A DNA stretch of 8,637 nt from an uncultured Bacteroidales bacterium (GCA_945912085.1 CAMEBJ010000042.1:1-8637); one strand, 5' to 3'. Numbered from the stretch's first letter, positions 1-6,123 are shown. A program made the numbers and translations. Notes: generated by a model from the letters alone, not told the origin.

Positions 1-413
1 ATAAATGAAGGTTTGTCTTCTACCAACTGGAACGGAATAGCTTCTTCTTCAATTACTTCCTCGCTAACCCCTTCTACATAGTCCATGATTTCAACTCCCA
101 TATTTGAGTCGTCCTCGAGGTTGATAAACATATCATCGTCAACCTGGATTTCATCGTCCACGATGTCAATCTGGTCTGAAAGAACAGGAATCTGAGGAGC
201 TGATGGAGGTGGAGGAGGGGTTTCCTGAGTGATTGGAACCATTTCTTCCACATCGACAATTTGTGTGGTCTCTTCAAGGACTGCTACCTGTTTCTCCCTT
301 GTTCCCCACTCGAATGCGAAGAGGACGATTCCGAGAGAAACGCAGAGTCCAATTTCAAGAAAAAGGAGTTTCTTGTTTTCAAGACTCGCCTTTGCTGACT
401 TTTTGACTTCCAT
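1..413 (-). CDS. tonB: TonB energy transducer, N-terminal part (cut by window edge)
   Basis: Reading leftward from the ATG at 413-411, the frame stays open to the window edge and gives 137 residues; the C-terminus lies outside. The protein starts MEVKKSAKASLENKK, followed by one hydrophobic segment at about residues 16-34 (LLFLEIGLCVSLGIVLFAF), which is the inner-membrane anchor. A proline-rich stretch QETPPPPPSAP (about 64-74) and a long acidic linker rich in D and E follow. This is the layout of Bacteroidales TonB: cytoplasmic N-terminus, single anchor, periplasmic Pro-rich spacer, then a C-terminal domain (not seen) that contacts TonB-dependent outer-membrane receptors and passes on proton-motive force from ExbB/ExbD. 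The last residues, FQLVEDKPSF, fit the start of the usual 'VEEMPEFPGG' segment before that domain. The gene is divergent from ybeY with a good promoter candidate. Family assignment is firm; which TonB paralogue this is cannot be told. Confidence 0.88.
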   Translation of the reverse strand, partial: MEVKKSAKASLENKKLLFLEIGLCVSLGIVLFAFEWGTREKQVAVLEETTQIVDVEEMVPITQETPPPPPSAPQIPVLSDQIDIVDDEIQVDDDMFINLEDDSNMGVEIMDYVEGVSEEVIEEEAIPFQLVEDKPSF

Positions 414-457
414 ATATTTCAATATTTTAGATATTCAATATATTCGCTTTTATCCGG

Positions 458-488
458 TAAAGTTAGAAATAATAATTTTTATTTCAAA
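458..488 (-). promoter_or_regulatory. Candidate Bacteroidetes-type promoter for tonB
   Basis: On the minus strand the sequence reads TTTG (488-485), 19 bases, then TAACTTTA (465-458). This is the Bacteroidetes sigma-ABfr pattern TTTG-N19-21-TAnnTTTG with one mismatch at the last base of the -7 box. Transcription would start near position 451, giving a 5' leader of roughly 38 nt. The leader contains two direct copies of ATATTGAA. Visual match only. Confidence 0.45.
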
Positions 489-513
489 TTTTTTGTTGAA
501 TAGATTATTTTTG
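482..513 (+). promoter_or_regulatory. Candidate Bacteroidetes-type promoter for ybeY-mnmG
   Basis: TTTC at 482-485, a 20-base spacer, and TATTTTTG at 506-513 match the Bacteroidetes TTTG-N19-21-TAnnTTTG promoter with one mismatch in the -33 box. The predicted start near 520 leaves a leader of only about 12 nt before the ybeY ATG at 532. Its -33 box overlaps that of the tonB promoter on the other strand (485-488), so the two polymerases would compete for one site. Visual match only. Confidence 0.42.
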
Positions 514-531
514 TAGCCTAATTCGCTGAAT

Positions 532-951
532 ATGATTTCATATTTTTTTGAAGACACAAATTTTATTTTTAAAGGCAAAGCCTTGAACAACAAGTGGTTG
601 AGAATAGTTGCCGAGAGTGAAATCCGCAGACTTGGGCAGATTTCCATCATTTTCTGCTCTGACAACTATATTCTGGACATCAATCAGAGATATCTTCAGC
701 ACGATTATTTTACCGACATCATCACATTCGATTACTGTGAGGATGACAGGTTGTCAGGAGACCTTTTTATCAGTGTTGATTCAGTCAGGGAAAATGCGAT
801 TGAGTATGGAACGTCTTTCAATGATGAGTTGAACAGGGTGATGGTTCACGGAATCCTCCATCTCATCGGCTATGATGATCACAATGATGAAGACATCAAG
901 CAGATGCGTTCGAAGGAGAATTACTATCTTTCCCTTCGCGAATTGATGTGA
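532..951 (+). CDS. ybeY: YbeY endoribonuclease / rRNA maturation factor
   Basis: 139 residues, normal for the UPF0054/YbeY family, a metal-dependent RNase involved in 16S rRNA 3'-end maturation and ribosome quality control in the cytoplasm. The signature is clear: [18 protein letters not shown] at about residues 51-68, SGDLFIS at 75-81, and the metal site [12 protein letters not shown] at 106-117. His106 and His110 match the first two ligands of the canonical HGxLHLxGYDH motif. The third canonical His position is Asp116, with a His one place later (His117). As I recall, other Bacteroidetes members also lack His there, so this is probably a lineage variant and not an inactivation. The ATG at 532 is chosen because it follows the promoter candidate and gives a full-length N-terminus. 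It is 22 bp upstream of mnmG on the same strand, so the two are probably cotranscribed. Confidence 0.95.
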   Translation: MISYFFEDTNFIFKGKALNNKWLRIVAESEIRRLGQISIIFCSDNYILDINQRYLQHDYFTDIITFDYCEDDRLSGDLFISVDSVRENAIEYGTSFNDELNRVMVHGILHLIGYDDHNDEDIKQMRSKENYYLSLRELM

Positions 952-973
952 TTCCTGTTTTGATTCTTCAGGT

Positions 974-2875
974 ATGGACAAGGTGTATGATGTAATAGTG
1001 GTTGGCGGAGGACACGCAGGATGTGAGGCTGCGGTTGCTGCCGCGAGGATGGGCTCCTGTGTTTTGCTCGTTACGATGGATATGGCGCGTTTTGCCCAGA
1101 TGTCCTGCAATCCTGCTGTCGGGGGAATTGCCAAGGGACAGATAGTGCGGGAGATCGATGCTCTGGGTGGATGCACCGGAATCGTGACCGATGCCTCAAC
1201 TCTACAGTTCCGGATGCTCAATCGTTCAAAAGGGCCAGCAATGTGGAGTCCACGTGCCCAATGTGACAAAATGATGTTTTCCCTGAATTGGAGAAAAATC
1301 ATCGAAACTACTTGTAAATTAGAGGTTTACCAAGATTCTGTGACCTCTTTTCTCTTCGATGGTTCAAAAATTTCGGGAGTTTGTACGACTACCGGTGCTT
1401 TATTCAAATCTCAGACAGTTGTTCTGACTGCCGGAACCTTCCTTGATGGTCGTCTTTTCATCGGCAGGACGAGTTTCACAGGAGGGAGAATAGGTGAATT
1501 GTCTTCCTATGGTCTGACCGGTCAGTTGGTTGAGAGGGGAGTGCGGACTGGAAGAATGAAAACCGGCACGCCTCCGAGAATTGATATTTCTTCTGTCGAT
1601 GTTTCCTCTTTGCCTGTGCAGACCGGAGATGAGTCTCCTGGAAGATTTTCTTACCTTCCTGTCAAATCTACTGTTCAGGGAGAAGAAAAACAGATGCCTT
1701 GTTTTGTTGTTCACACAAACACAAAAGTCCACGAAATTTTGAAGGGTGGCTTTTGTGACTCTCCTCTTTTCACGGGGATGATTACGGGAATCGGTCCTCG
1801 TTATTGTCCGAGTATTGAGGACAAGTTGAGGACTTTTGCAGACAAGGATTCACATCAGCTTTTTCTTGAGCCGGAGGGTAGGGAAACAAATGAATATTAC
1901 CTTCAGGGTTTCTCCTCCTCGCTGCCTTTGAATGTTCAGCTGGATGCATTGCACGCAATTGAAGGTCTGGAAAATGTCAGGATTTTCCGTCCGGCCTATG
2001 CTGTGGAGTATGATTATTTCGACCCTACCCAATTGCATCCGACACTTGAATCCAAAGTTGTGGATGGACTTTTCCTTGCCGGGCAGGTTAACGGTACGAC
2101 AGGCTACGAGGAGGCTGCTGCCCAGGGTCTGATGGCTGGAATCAATGCTCATCTCAAGTCAGCAGGAAAGGGTGGCTTTGTTCTTGGCAGGGATCAGGCC
2201 TACATAGGAGTCCTGATAGATGACCTGATTACAAAAGGGGTAGATGAACCATACAGGATGTTCACCTCAAGGGCGGAGTACAGGATTCTGCTTCGCCAGG
2301 ATGATGCAGATCTTCGCCTGACACCTATTTCTTACGAATTGGGCCTGGCAAGCCGTGAAAGGTATGAACAGGTTTTAGAAAAATATGATTTGGTCGAAAA
2401 ACTTTCTGAAATGTGTTCAGAGGTTAGAGTGACACCAGTGAGCGTAAATGAATACCTTGAAAAAGTCGGTACAGCTCCGTTGGATTCAAGGAAAAGGATT
2501 TCCGATTTGGTTAGTCGTCCTGAGGTTTCTTTGGGTGAAATTTTAAAAATTGTTCCACATGGAACATTTTCTAAATATGGAATCGATCCTTCTGAATATG
2601 ATTCATATTTATGGGCAGAGGTTCAGGAATCTGTTGAAATCAGATTAAAGTACAGTGGCTATATCGAGAGAGAAAAGAGGCTGGCTGAGAAAATGCATCG
2701 TCTTGAAAATCTTGTTATCCCTGCTGACTTTGATTTTGACAGAGTGAATAGTCTCTCGATTGAATGTCGTCAGAAATTAAAGAAATATGGACCTCGCACA
2801 ATTGCTCAGGCATCGAGGATTTCCGGTGTCTCCCCAGCTGATATATCCGTTCTTTTGGTTTATTTTGGAAGATAA
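974..2875 (+). CDS. mnmG: MnmG, FAD-dependent tRNA wobble uridine-5 modification enzyme
   Basis: 633 residues, full length for MnmG (GidA). With MnmE it installs the carboxymethylaminomethyl group at C5 of U34 in certain tRNAs, using methylene-tetrahydrofolate, FAD and NADH in the cytoplasm. The N-terminal Rossmann FAD motif [10 protein letters not shown] is at residues 11-20. [13 protein letters not shown] (43-55) carries Cys45, equivalent to the conserved E. coli Cys47, and [13 protein letters not shown] (272-284) carries Cys278, equivalent to Cys277. Also present are [10 protein letters not shown] (195-204), the FAD-site segment [20 protein letters not shown] (366-385) and the [20 protein letters not shown] block (424-443). 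The C-terminal helical domain (about 550-633) is the MnmE- and tRNA-contacting part. Residues 526-531 (IVPHGT), in a poorly conserved stretch, are encoded by a near-perfect parS sequence at 2551-2566. The gene converges on ruvA. Confidence 0.98.
   Translation: MDKVYDVIVVGGGHAGCEAAVAAARMGSCVLLVTMDMARFAQMSCNPAVGGIAKGQIVREIDALGGCTGIVTDASTLQFRMLNRSKGPAMWSPRAQCDKMMFSLNWRKIIETTCKLEVYQDSVTSFLFDGSKISGVCTTTGALFKSQTVVLTAGTFLDGRLFIGRTSFTGGRIGELSSYGLTGQLVERGVRTGRMKTGTPPRIDISSVDVSSLPVQTGDESPGRFSYLPVKSTVQGEEKQMPCFVVHTNTKVHEILKGGFCDSPLFTGMITGIGPRYCPSIEDKLRTFADKDSHQLFLEPEGRETNEYYLQGFSSSLPLNVQLDALHAIEGLENVRIFRPAYAVEYDYFDPTQLHPTLESKVVDGLFLAGQVNGTTGYEEAAAQGLMAGINAHLKSAGKGGFVLGRDQAYIGVLIDDLITKGVDEPYRMFTSRAEYRILLRQDDADLRLTPISYELGLASRERYEQVLEKYDLVEKLSEMCSEVRVTPVSVNEYLEKVGTAPLDSRKRISDLVSRPEVSLGEILKIVPHGTFSKYGIDPSEYDSYLWAEVQESVEIRLKYSGYIEREKRLAEKMHRLENLVIPADFDFDRVNSLSIECRQKLKKYGPRTIAQASRISGVSPADISVLLVYFGR
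2551..2566. other. parS-like ParB-binding site inside mnmG (one base off consensus)
   Basis: TGTTCCACATGGAACA differs from the chromosomal parS consensus TGTTnCACGTGnAACA at one central base (CACATG instead of CACGTG), and matches the intergenic copy at 2885-2900 in 15 of 16 positions. It lies in codons 526-531 of mnmG, where the protein family is not strongly conserved, so protein constraint does not obviously explain it. Binding by ParB is inferred. No parA or parB gene is in the window. Confidence 0.55.
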
Positions 2876-2878
2876 GAA

Positions 2879-2906
2879 AAAAGTTGTTCCACGTGGAACA
2901 GCTTTT
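2879..2906. terminator. Candidate bidirectional terminator between mnmG and ruvA
   Basis: The two arms, AAAAGTTGTTCC (2879-2890) and GGAACAGCTTTT (2895-2906), pair over 12 bp with one G-T wobble around a 4-base loop. In the ruvA direction the stem runs straight into a T-rich stretch (complement of 2873-2882); in the mnmG direction it is followed by TTTTATAGTCTTTTT. The place, between convergent stop codons, suits a shared terminator. The same bases contain the parS-like palindrome, so they may serve both roles. The perfect 16-bp core is longer and more exact than a terminator needs. Confidence 0.45.
2885..2900. other. parS-like centromere site (perfect ParB-box palindrome)
   Basis: TGTTCCACGTGGAACA is a perfect 16-bp palindrome and matches every fixed base of the widely conserved chromosomal parS consensus TGTTnCACGTGnAACA, the site where ParB loads to organise and segregate the origin region. 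By simple arithmetic, 14 fixed bases would occur by chance about 3 times in 100,000 windows of this size. It lies between the stop codons of mnmG and ruvA. The second copy in mnmG supports a parS cluster. In many bacteria gidA/mnmG and parS both lie near the replication origin, but no parAB, dnaA or origin is visible here. Confidence 0.72.
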
Positions 2907-3492
2907 ATAGTCTTTTTAAGGAAGCTTTTATGATTGCTTCTATGCTTGCTGAAGGATTTTCCTTGAGTACTGCGTTCACGGCTTTTGTGACATTTGCCTT
3001 TGTGAATCCAAGCAGAACCAGGGCGGTTGTGGCTTCCTCTACGATGCTGCTGTCGGCGGTCTGAAGCAATGTCCCCGTGTCGCAGCCCGCACCTTTGACA
3101 ATCTTGTCCTTTAATTCTATAATCAGCCTCTGGGCACTTTTTGTCCCAATGCCTTTAATGCTCTTAATCCGATTGATGTCTTCTGCTATTATTGCATTTC
3201 TGATTTCCTCTGAGGATAGGGAAGACAACATCATTCTTGCGGTGGATGCACCGATTCCGGACACCCCAATCAACAGTCTGAAGAGTTCCCTTTCGTCTTT
3301 TGTGCTGAATCCGTAGTAGAGTTCTTCGTCTTCGCGAAGGTAGTGGTGGATGTAGATTTTTGTTTCCTTCTGTCTTTCCATTGCAGAGAAGGTCTGGAGG
3401 GAAATCAAAATTCTATAGCCTATTCCGTGGCATTCAACTGTGACTTCGGTAGGATTCAGTTCTGTTATTTCACCTTTGATGTAGTCTATCAT
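2905..3492 (-). CDS. ruvA: RuvA, Holliday junction branch migration subunit
   Basis: 195 residues, normal for RuvA. A tetramer binds four-way DNA junctions and recruits the RuvB motor for branch migration before RuvC cleavage in recombinational repair. Domain I, the OB fold, covers about residues 1-62 and starts MIDYIKGEI. The acidic pin residues Glu54 and Asp55 (in LREDEELYYGF) match E. coli Glu55 and Asp56. Domain II has two helix-hairpin-helix motifs, LLIGVSGIGASTARMML (73-89) and IKGIGTKSAQRLIIELKDK (112-130), which contact the DNA backbone. A flexible linker (about 132-148) leads to domain III (150-195, EEATTALVLLGFTKANVTKAV), the RuvB-binding part. It is divergent from sufS and convergent with mnmG; no ruvB or ruvC is adjacent in the window. 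Confidence 0.97.
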   Translation of the reverse strand: MIDYIKGEITELNPTEVTVECHGIGYRILISLQTFSAMERQKETKIYIHHYLREDEELYYGFSTKDERELFRLLIGVSGIGASTARMMLSSLSSEEIRNAIIAEDINRIKSIKGIGTKSAQRLIIELKDKIVKGAGCDTGTLLQTADSSIVEEATTALVLLGFTKANVTKAVNAVLKENPSASIEAIIKASLKRL

Positions 3493-3524
3493 TGCTCTTT
3501 TGTTTTGTCTATGCGTTACGAATG

Positions 3525-3532
3525 CAAATTTA
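3525..3532 (-). promoter_or_regulatory. Candidate -7 box of the ruvA promoter
   Basis: TAAATTTG on the minus strand is a perfect match to the Bacteroidetes -7 element TAnnTTTG. Transcription would start near 3518, leaving a leader of about 25 nt before the ruvA ATG at 3492. No TTTG is present 19-21 bases upstream, so the -33 box is weak or an activator would be needed. Confidence 0.4.
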
Positions 3533-3546
3533 TGAAAAATTCTTAG

Positions 3547-3554
3547 TAAATTTG
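3547..3554 (+). promoter_or_regulatory. Candidate -7 box of the suf gene run
   Basis: TAAATTTG is a perfect Bacteroidetes TAnnTTTG -7 element, with a predicted start near 3561 and a leader of about 22 nt before the sufS ATG at 3584. A proper -33 TTTG is missing at the expected distance; that place is occupied by the opposite arm of the inverted repeat. The two promoters therefore probably exclude each other or depend on a regulator. Confidence 0.4.
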
Positions 3555-3583
3555 CAGGTTGGAAATTTTTGAGAATTTCGTTT

Positions 3584-4807
3584 ATGACTATTGATGAAAT
3601 AAGAAAAGAATTTCCTGCACTCTCTACGAAAGTGTATGGAAAAGACCTTGTCTATTTCGACAATGCAGCCACTTCTCAGAGACCTATTTCGGTAATTGAA
3701 AAGTGGAATGAGATTTCTGTGAACAGCAATGCCAATATCCACCGTGCGGTCCATTATCTGTCCTCTCAGGCAACGGAATCTTACGAACAGGCAAGGGACT
3801 GTATAAGGGATTTTATAAATGCCTCCTCGCGGGAGGAAATAGTCTTTACGTCCGGGGCCACTGCATCAATCAATCTTGTGGCCTATTCTTTTGGTGAAGC
3901 TTGCATCTCTTCCGGGGATGAAGTCATAGTTGCACAGGACGGACATCATTCCAACATTGTTCCCTGGCAGTTGATGTGCCGCCGCAAAGATGCTGTCCTT
4001 AGGGTCCTTCCAGTGGATGACAACGGTAATCTTGAGCTGGAAGAGCTGGCCGGGATGTTGAATGTGCGCACTAAGATTGTGGCGGTGAGTCATATCTCCA
4101 ATGTTCTCGGAATCATTCATCCTATTAGGAAAATAGTGGAGATTTGCCACTCCAAAGGAGTACCTGTTCTTGTTGACGGGGCTCAGGGAATAGTGCATTG
4201 CAAGGTTGATGTAAAGGAGTTGGGATGTGATTTCTACGTCTTTTCCGGTCACAAGATGTATGCTGCCCCCGGGACTGGAGTCCTTTACGGGAAAAAGAAG
4301 TGGCTGGACTTGCTCCCTCCGTTCCTTAGCGGGGGAGAGATGGTGGGAAAAGTCAGTTTCAGCGGGACTACTTTTGCACCCGTTCCTCTCAAATTCGAGG
4401 CGGGAACCCAGAATTTTGCCGGTGTACCTACTTTTGTGCCTGCCGTTGAAACTGCCTTGTCGTTCAGAGAAGCGGAATGCAGGGCAAGGGAGGATGCAAT
4501 TAAGGCTTATTTGTATGACAAATTGTTGAATAATAATAAAATACATCTATTTGGAATTCCTCATTCATTGGAGGATAAAATTCCTTTGTTCTCCTTTGTC
4601 GTTGACGGTGCTCATCACGAGGATCTTGCCCTGATTCTTGACAAGATGGGTGTGGCAGTGCGCTCCGGACAGATGTGTGCCGAACCGTTGATGGACCGCT
4701 TCGGAGTGACCGGTATGCTGAGGGTATCTCTTGCTCCGTACAACACTATGGAGGAGGTTGAGTTCTTTTTGAAATCGCTTGACAGGGCGATAAGTATGGT
4801 TGTTTAA
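3584..4807 (+). CDS. sufS: SufS-type cysteine desulfurase
   Basis: 407 residues from the ATG at 3584 (MTIDEIRKEFPAL, the usual family start); an in-frame TTG at 3569 would add five residues but is less likely. SufS is a PLP enzyme that removes sulfur from L-cysteine as an enzyme persulfide, releasing alanine, and hands it to SufE/SufBCD for Fe-S cluster assembly. Visible features are YFDNAATSQRP (24-34), SGATAS (90-95), His121 in DGHHSN that stacks on PLP, Asp198 in VDGAQG, the Schiff-base Lys224 in FSGHKMYAAPGTG (220-232), and the catalytic Cys365 in RSGQMCAEPLM (360-370). The last is the group II (SufS) form of the loop, equivalent to E. coli Cys364. The C-terminus GMLRVSLAPYNTMEEVEFF is typical. 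sufE follows 13 bp later, but sufBCD are not in view. Confidence 0.96.
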   Translation: MTIDEIRKEFPALSTKVYGKDLVYFDNAATSQRPISVIEKWNEISVNSNANIHRAVHYLSSQATESYEQARDCIRDFINASSREEIVFTSGATASINLVAYSFGEACISSGDEVIVAQDGHHSNIVPWQLMCRRKDAVLRVLPVDDNGNLELEELAGMLNVRTKIVAVSHISNVLGIIHPIRKIVEICHSKGVPVLVDGAQGIVHCKVDVKELGCDFYVFSGHKMYAAPGTGVLYGKKKWLDLLPPFLSGGEMVGKVSFSGTTFAPVPLKFEAGTQNFAGVPTFVPAVETALSFREAECRAREDAIKAYLYDKLLNNNKIHLFGIPHSLEDKIPLFSFVVDGAHHEDLALILDKMGVAVRSGQMCAEPLMDRFGVTGMLRVSLAPYNTMEEVEFFLKSLDRAISMVV

Positions 4808-4820
4808 TAATTTTGATGAT

Positions 4821-5243
4821 ATGGTTTCATTGAAAGAGGCGGAAGATGCGATTGTCGAGGAGTTCTCGATGTTCGACGAATGGCTGGACAAGTATGAATA
4901 TCTCATTAGTTTAGGTAAGAATCTCGAGGCTTACCCTGAGGAAAAAAGGACTGATGAAAGATTGATAAAAGGTTGTCAGTCAAGGGTTTGGCTAGATTGT
5001 GAATATAAGGATGGCTTCATTTATATGAGTGCAGACAGCGATGCGATCATCACGAAGGGAATCATCTCCCTTCTGGTTGACCTTTACTCCGGAAGGACTC
5101 CTCAGGAGATTCTCTCCTCGGATTTTTCGGTGGTTGACCGCATCGGTCTTCGGGAGAACCTCTCGCCGACAAGGGCCAATGGACTGGTTTCGATGATTGA
5201 CCGAATCAGGGAGGTTGCCTCTGCTGCTTCCGGAAGATTCTGA
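4821..5243 (+). CDS. sufE: SufE-like sulfur acceptor protein
   Basis: 140 residues from the ATG at 4821. An in-frame TTG at 4800 would overlap sufS and add seven residues; the ATG is preferred because it gives the normal SufE length and follows the sufS stop by 13 bp. SufE accepts the persulfide sulfur from SufS on a loop cysteine, stimulates the desulfurase and passes sulfur to the SufBCD scaffold. The acceptor is Cys52 in LIKGCQSRVWL (48-58), aligned with E. coli Cys51. EEFSMFDEWLDKYEYLISLGK (13-33) and RTPQEILSSD..FSVVDRIGLRENLSPTRANGLVSM are standard SufE segments. Adjacency to sufS fits a dedicated donor-acceptor pair. Confidence 0.95.
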   Translation: MVSLKEAEDAIVEEFSMFDEWLDKYEYLISLGKNLEAYPEEKRTDERLIKGCQSRVWLDCEYKDGFIYMSADSDAIITKGIISLLVDLYSGRTPQEILSSDFSVVDRIGLRENLSPTRANGLVSMIDRIREVASAASGRF

Positions 5244-5284
5244 ATGAGGTTACGACGGCATGATTTTATAAACTTGAGGACGAA

Positions 5285-5593
5285 ATGAATTTGGAAAGGG
5301 ATATAATAATGGCTTTGAGGCAGGTGTATGACCCGGAAATACCTGTGAACATCTATGACCTCGGGCTGATTTATGAACTGAAAGTCGATGAGAATCACCA
5401 CGTTGACATCCAGATGACGCTGACAGCCCCGAACTGTCCGATGGCAGATTACGTCGTGGATCAGGTAAAGACGGCTGTGGAGGACGTTCCGGGTGTGGTG
5501 AGTGCAACAATCGAACTGGTTTTCGACCCTGTCTGGGACAAGAGCAGGATGTCCGAGGAGGCGCTTGTGGAACTCGGACTTGACGAGGACTGA
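5285..5593 (+). CDS. sufT: SufT / PaaD-like MIP18-family (DUF59) Fe-S biogenesis protein
   Basis: 102 residues, a single MIP18/DUF59 domain. Recognised by DPEIPVNIYDLGLIYEL (16-32), the conserved cysteine segment TLTAPNCPMAD (45-55, Cys51) and the C-terminal VFDPVWDKSRMSEEA (79-93). Proteins of this type help deliver or mature Fe-S clusters (bacterial SufT, eukaryotic CIA2/MIP18); PaaD, a relative, acts on the phenylacetyl-CoA oxygenase. Its position after sufS and sufE, with no paa genes in view, favours the Suf role. The start ATG at 5285 lies 41 bp after sufE. A 14-codon ORF (5244-5288) fills that gap and ends in an ATGA overlap with this start, which could couple translation but may be chance. 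The symbol follows context and family, not proof of function. Confidence 0.87.
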   Translation: MNLERDIIMALRQVYDPEIPVNIYDLGLIYELKVDENHHVDIQMTLTAPNCPMADYVVDQVKTAVEDVPGVVSATIELVFDPVWDKSRMSEEALVELGLDED

Positions 5594-5609
5594 CGTTCTC
5601 GGACTGGAT

Positions 5610-6092
5610 ATGGCATTGATTGATCTATACCTCGGTTTGGGATCGAACCTTGGTGACAGGAGGGAGAATCTTCTGGATGCTATCGGAAGGCTTGAAAGGG
5701 CTTTCGGAAAGGAATGTGACAGGGTGTCTTCCTTCATTGAAACCGAGCCCTGGGGATTTGAGGTTGAGGTAGAACCTTTTTTGAATGCCGTTGTGAGGTT
5801 TAAGCTTGATATGCCGCAAGAAGTTGATAATGTTAAGTTTGCATTGAGCTTACTGGAAAAATGCAAGGCGGTTGAGAGGGAAATGGGGCGTGAGGATGAG
5901 CCGGAGTATGACTGTGATGGAAAGAGAGTGTATCATTCGAGGGTGATTGACATAGACATCCTGCTTCTGGGAAATCTCAGAATCGAGACTGAAGGTCTGA
6001 AGGTGCCGCATCCTTTGATGAATCAGAGAGACTTCGTGATGGTGCCGCTGAGGGAACTGGGAACCGAGGGAGATAATATTATATTTAATTAA
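5610..6092 (+). CDS. folK: FolK, 6-hydroxymethyl-7,8-dihydropterin pyrophosphokinase
   Basis: 160 residues from the ATG at 5610. The open frame extends back to 5502, inside the preceding gene, but the family always starts just before the first strand, here LYLGLGSNLGDRREN (6-20), so 5610 is right. FolK (HPPK) transfers pyrophosphate from ATP to 6-hydroxymethyl-7,8-dihydropterin, the step before dihydropteroate synthase in folate synthesis. ETEPWGFE (44-51) matches the pterin-side loop. RVIDIDILLLG (111-121) carries the two magnesium-binding aspartates Asp114 and Asp116, and HPLMNQRDFVMVPLREL (134-150) is the conserved C-terminal block. The segment around 85-110 (REMGREDEPEYDCDGKRVYHSR) is somewhat longer than in E. 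coli. The gene starts 16 bp after sufT, so it is probably in the same transcript, although its function is unrelated to Fe-S assembly. Confidence 0.96.
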   Translation: MALIDLYLGLGSNLGDRRENLLDAIGRLERAFGKECDRVSSFIETEPWGFEVEVEPFLNAVVRFKLDMPQEVDNVKFALSLLEKCKAVEREMGREDEPEYDCDGKRVYHSRVIDIDILLLGNLRIETEGLKVPHPLMNQRDFVMVPLRELGTEGDNIIFN

Positions 6093-6121
6093 TTGATATT
6101 TAATTTATTATATATTTAATA
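6081..6121 (+). repeat. Three direct ATATTTAAT repeats before glyS
   Basis: ATATTTAAT occurs at 6081, 6096 and 6112, with spacings of 15 and 16 bp; the first copy overlaps the last codons of folK. The whole 31-bp folK-glyS gap is almost pure A+T. It may be a promoter or UP-like region for glyS, an AT-rich translation start region of the kind common in Bacteroidetes, or a regulator site. No complete TTTG / TAnnTTTG promoter is seen; the nearest box is TATATTTA at 6111-6118. Confidence 0.4.
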
Positions 6122-6123
6122 CT

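Larger units (their letters stand above)
3523..3556. repeat. 10-bp perfect inverted repeat in the ruvA/sufS divergent promoter region
   Basis: TGCAAATTTA (3523-3532) and TAAATTTGCA (3547-3556) are exact reverse complements separated by 14 bases, in the 91-bp gap between divergent ruvA and sufS. Each arm carries a perfect TAnnTTTG -7 box pointing away from the centre. This could be a symmetric twin promoter, a dimeric regulator operator, or both. A smaller repeat, GAAATT (3562-3567) and AATTTC (3574-3579), lies just before the sufS start. Confidence 0.6.

Noticed and set aside
1246..1261. CACGTG core in mnmG at 1251-1256, and another in glyS at 6364-6369
   Set aside because: The flanking bases do not match TGTTn or nAACA, so these are isolated 6-mers.
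3820..3837. TCCTC-GCGG-GAGGA hairpin in sufS
   Set aside because: The stem is only 5 bp, lies in coding sequence and has no T tract.
3866..4546. Long minus-strand open frame of 226 codons inside sufS
   Set aside because: It is entirely antisense to a strongly conserved cysteine desulfurase and arises from codon use in the real gene.
4800..4820. TTG start for sufE overlapping the sufS stop
   Set aside because: The ATG at 4821 gives the normal SufE N-terminus and no overlap is needed.
5244..5288. 14-codon ORF directly after the sufE stop, ending in an ATGA overlap with the sufT start
   Set aside because: It could be a coupling leader peptide, but such short frames occur easily by chance and the peptide (MRLRRHDFINLRTK) has no recognisable feature.
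5502..5609. Upstream extension of folK by 36 codons
   Set aside because: It overlaps sufT in another frame and adds residues unlike any FolK; the family start fits the ATG at 5610.
5102..5866. Long minus-strand open frame of 254 codons across sufE, sufT and folK
   Set aside because: It runs antisense over three well-supported genes, crosses two gene boundaries, and its translation shows no recognisable family pattern.
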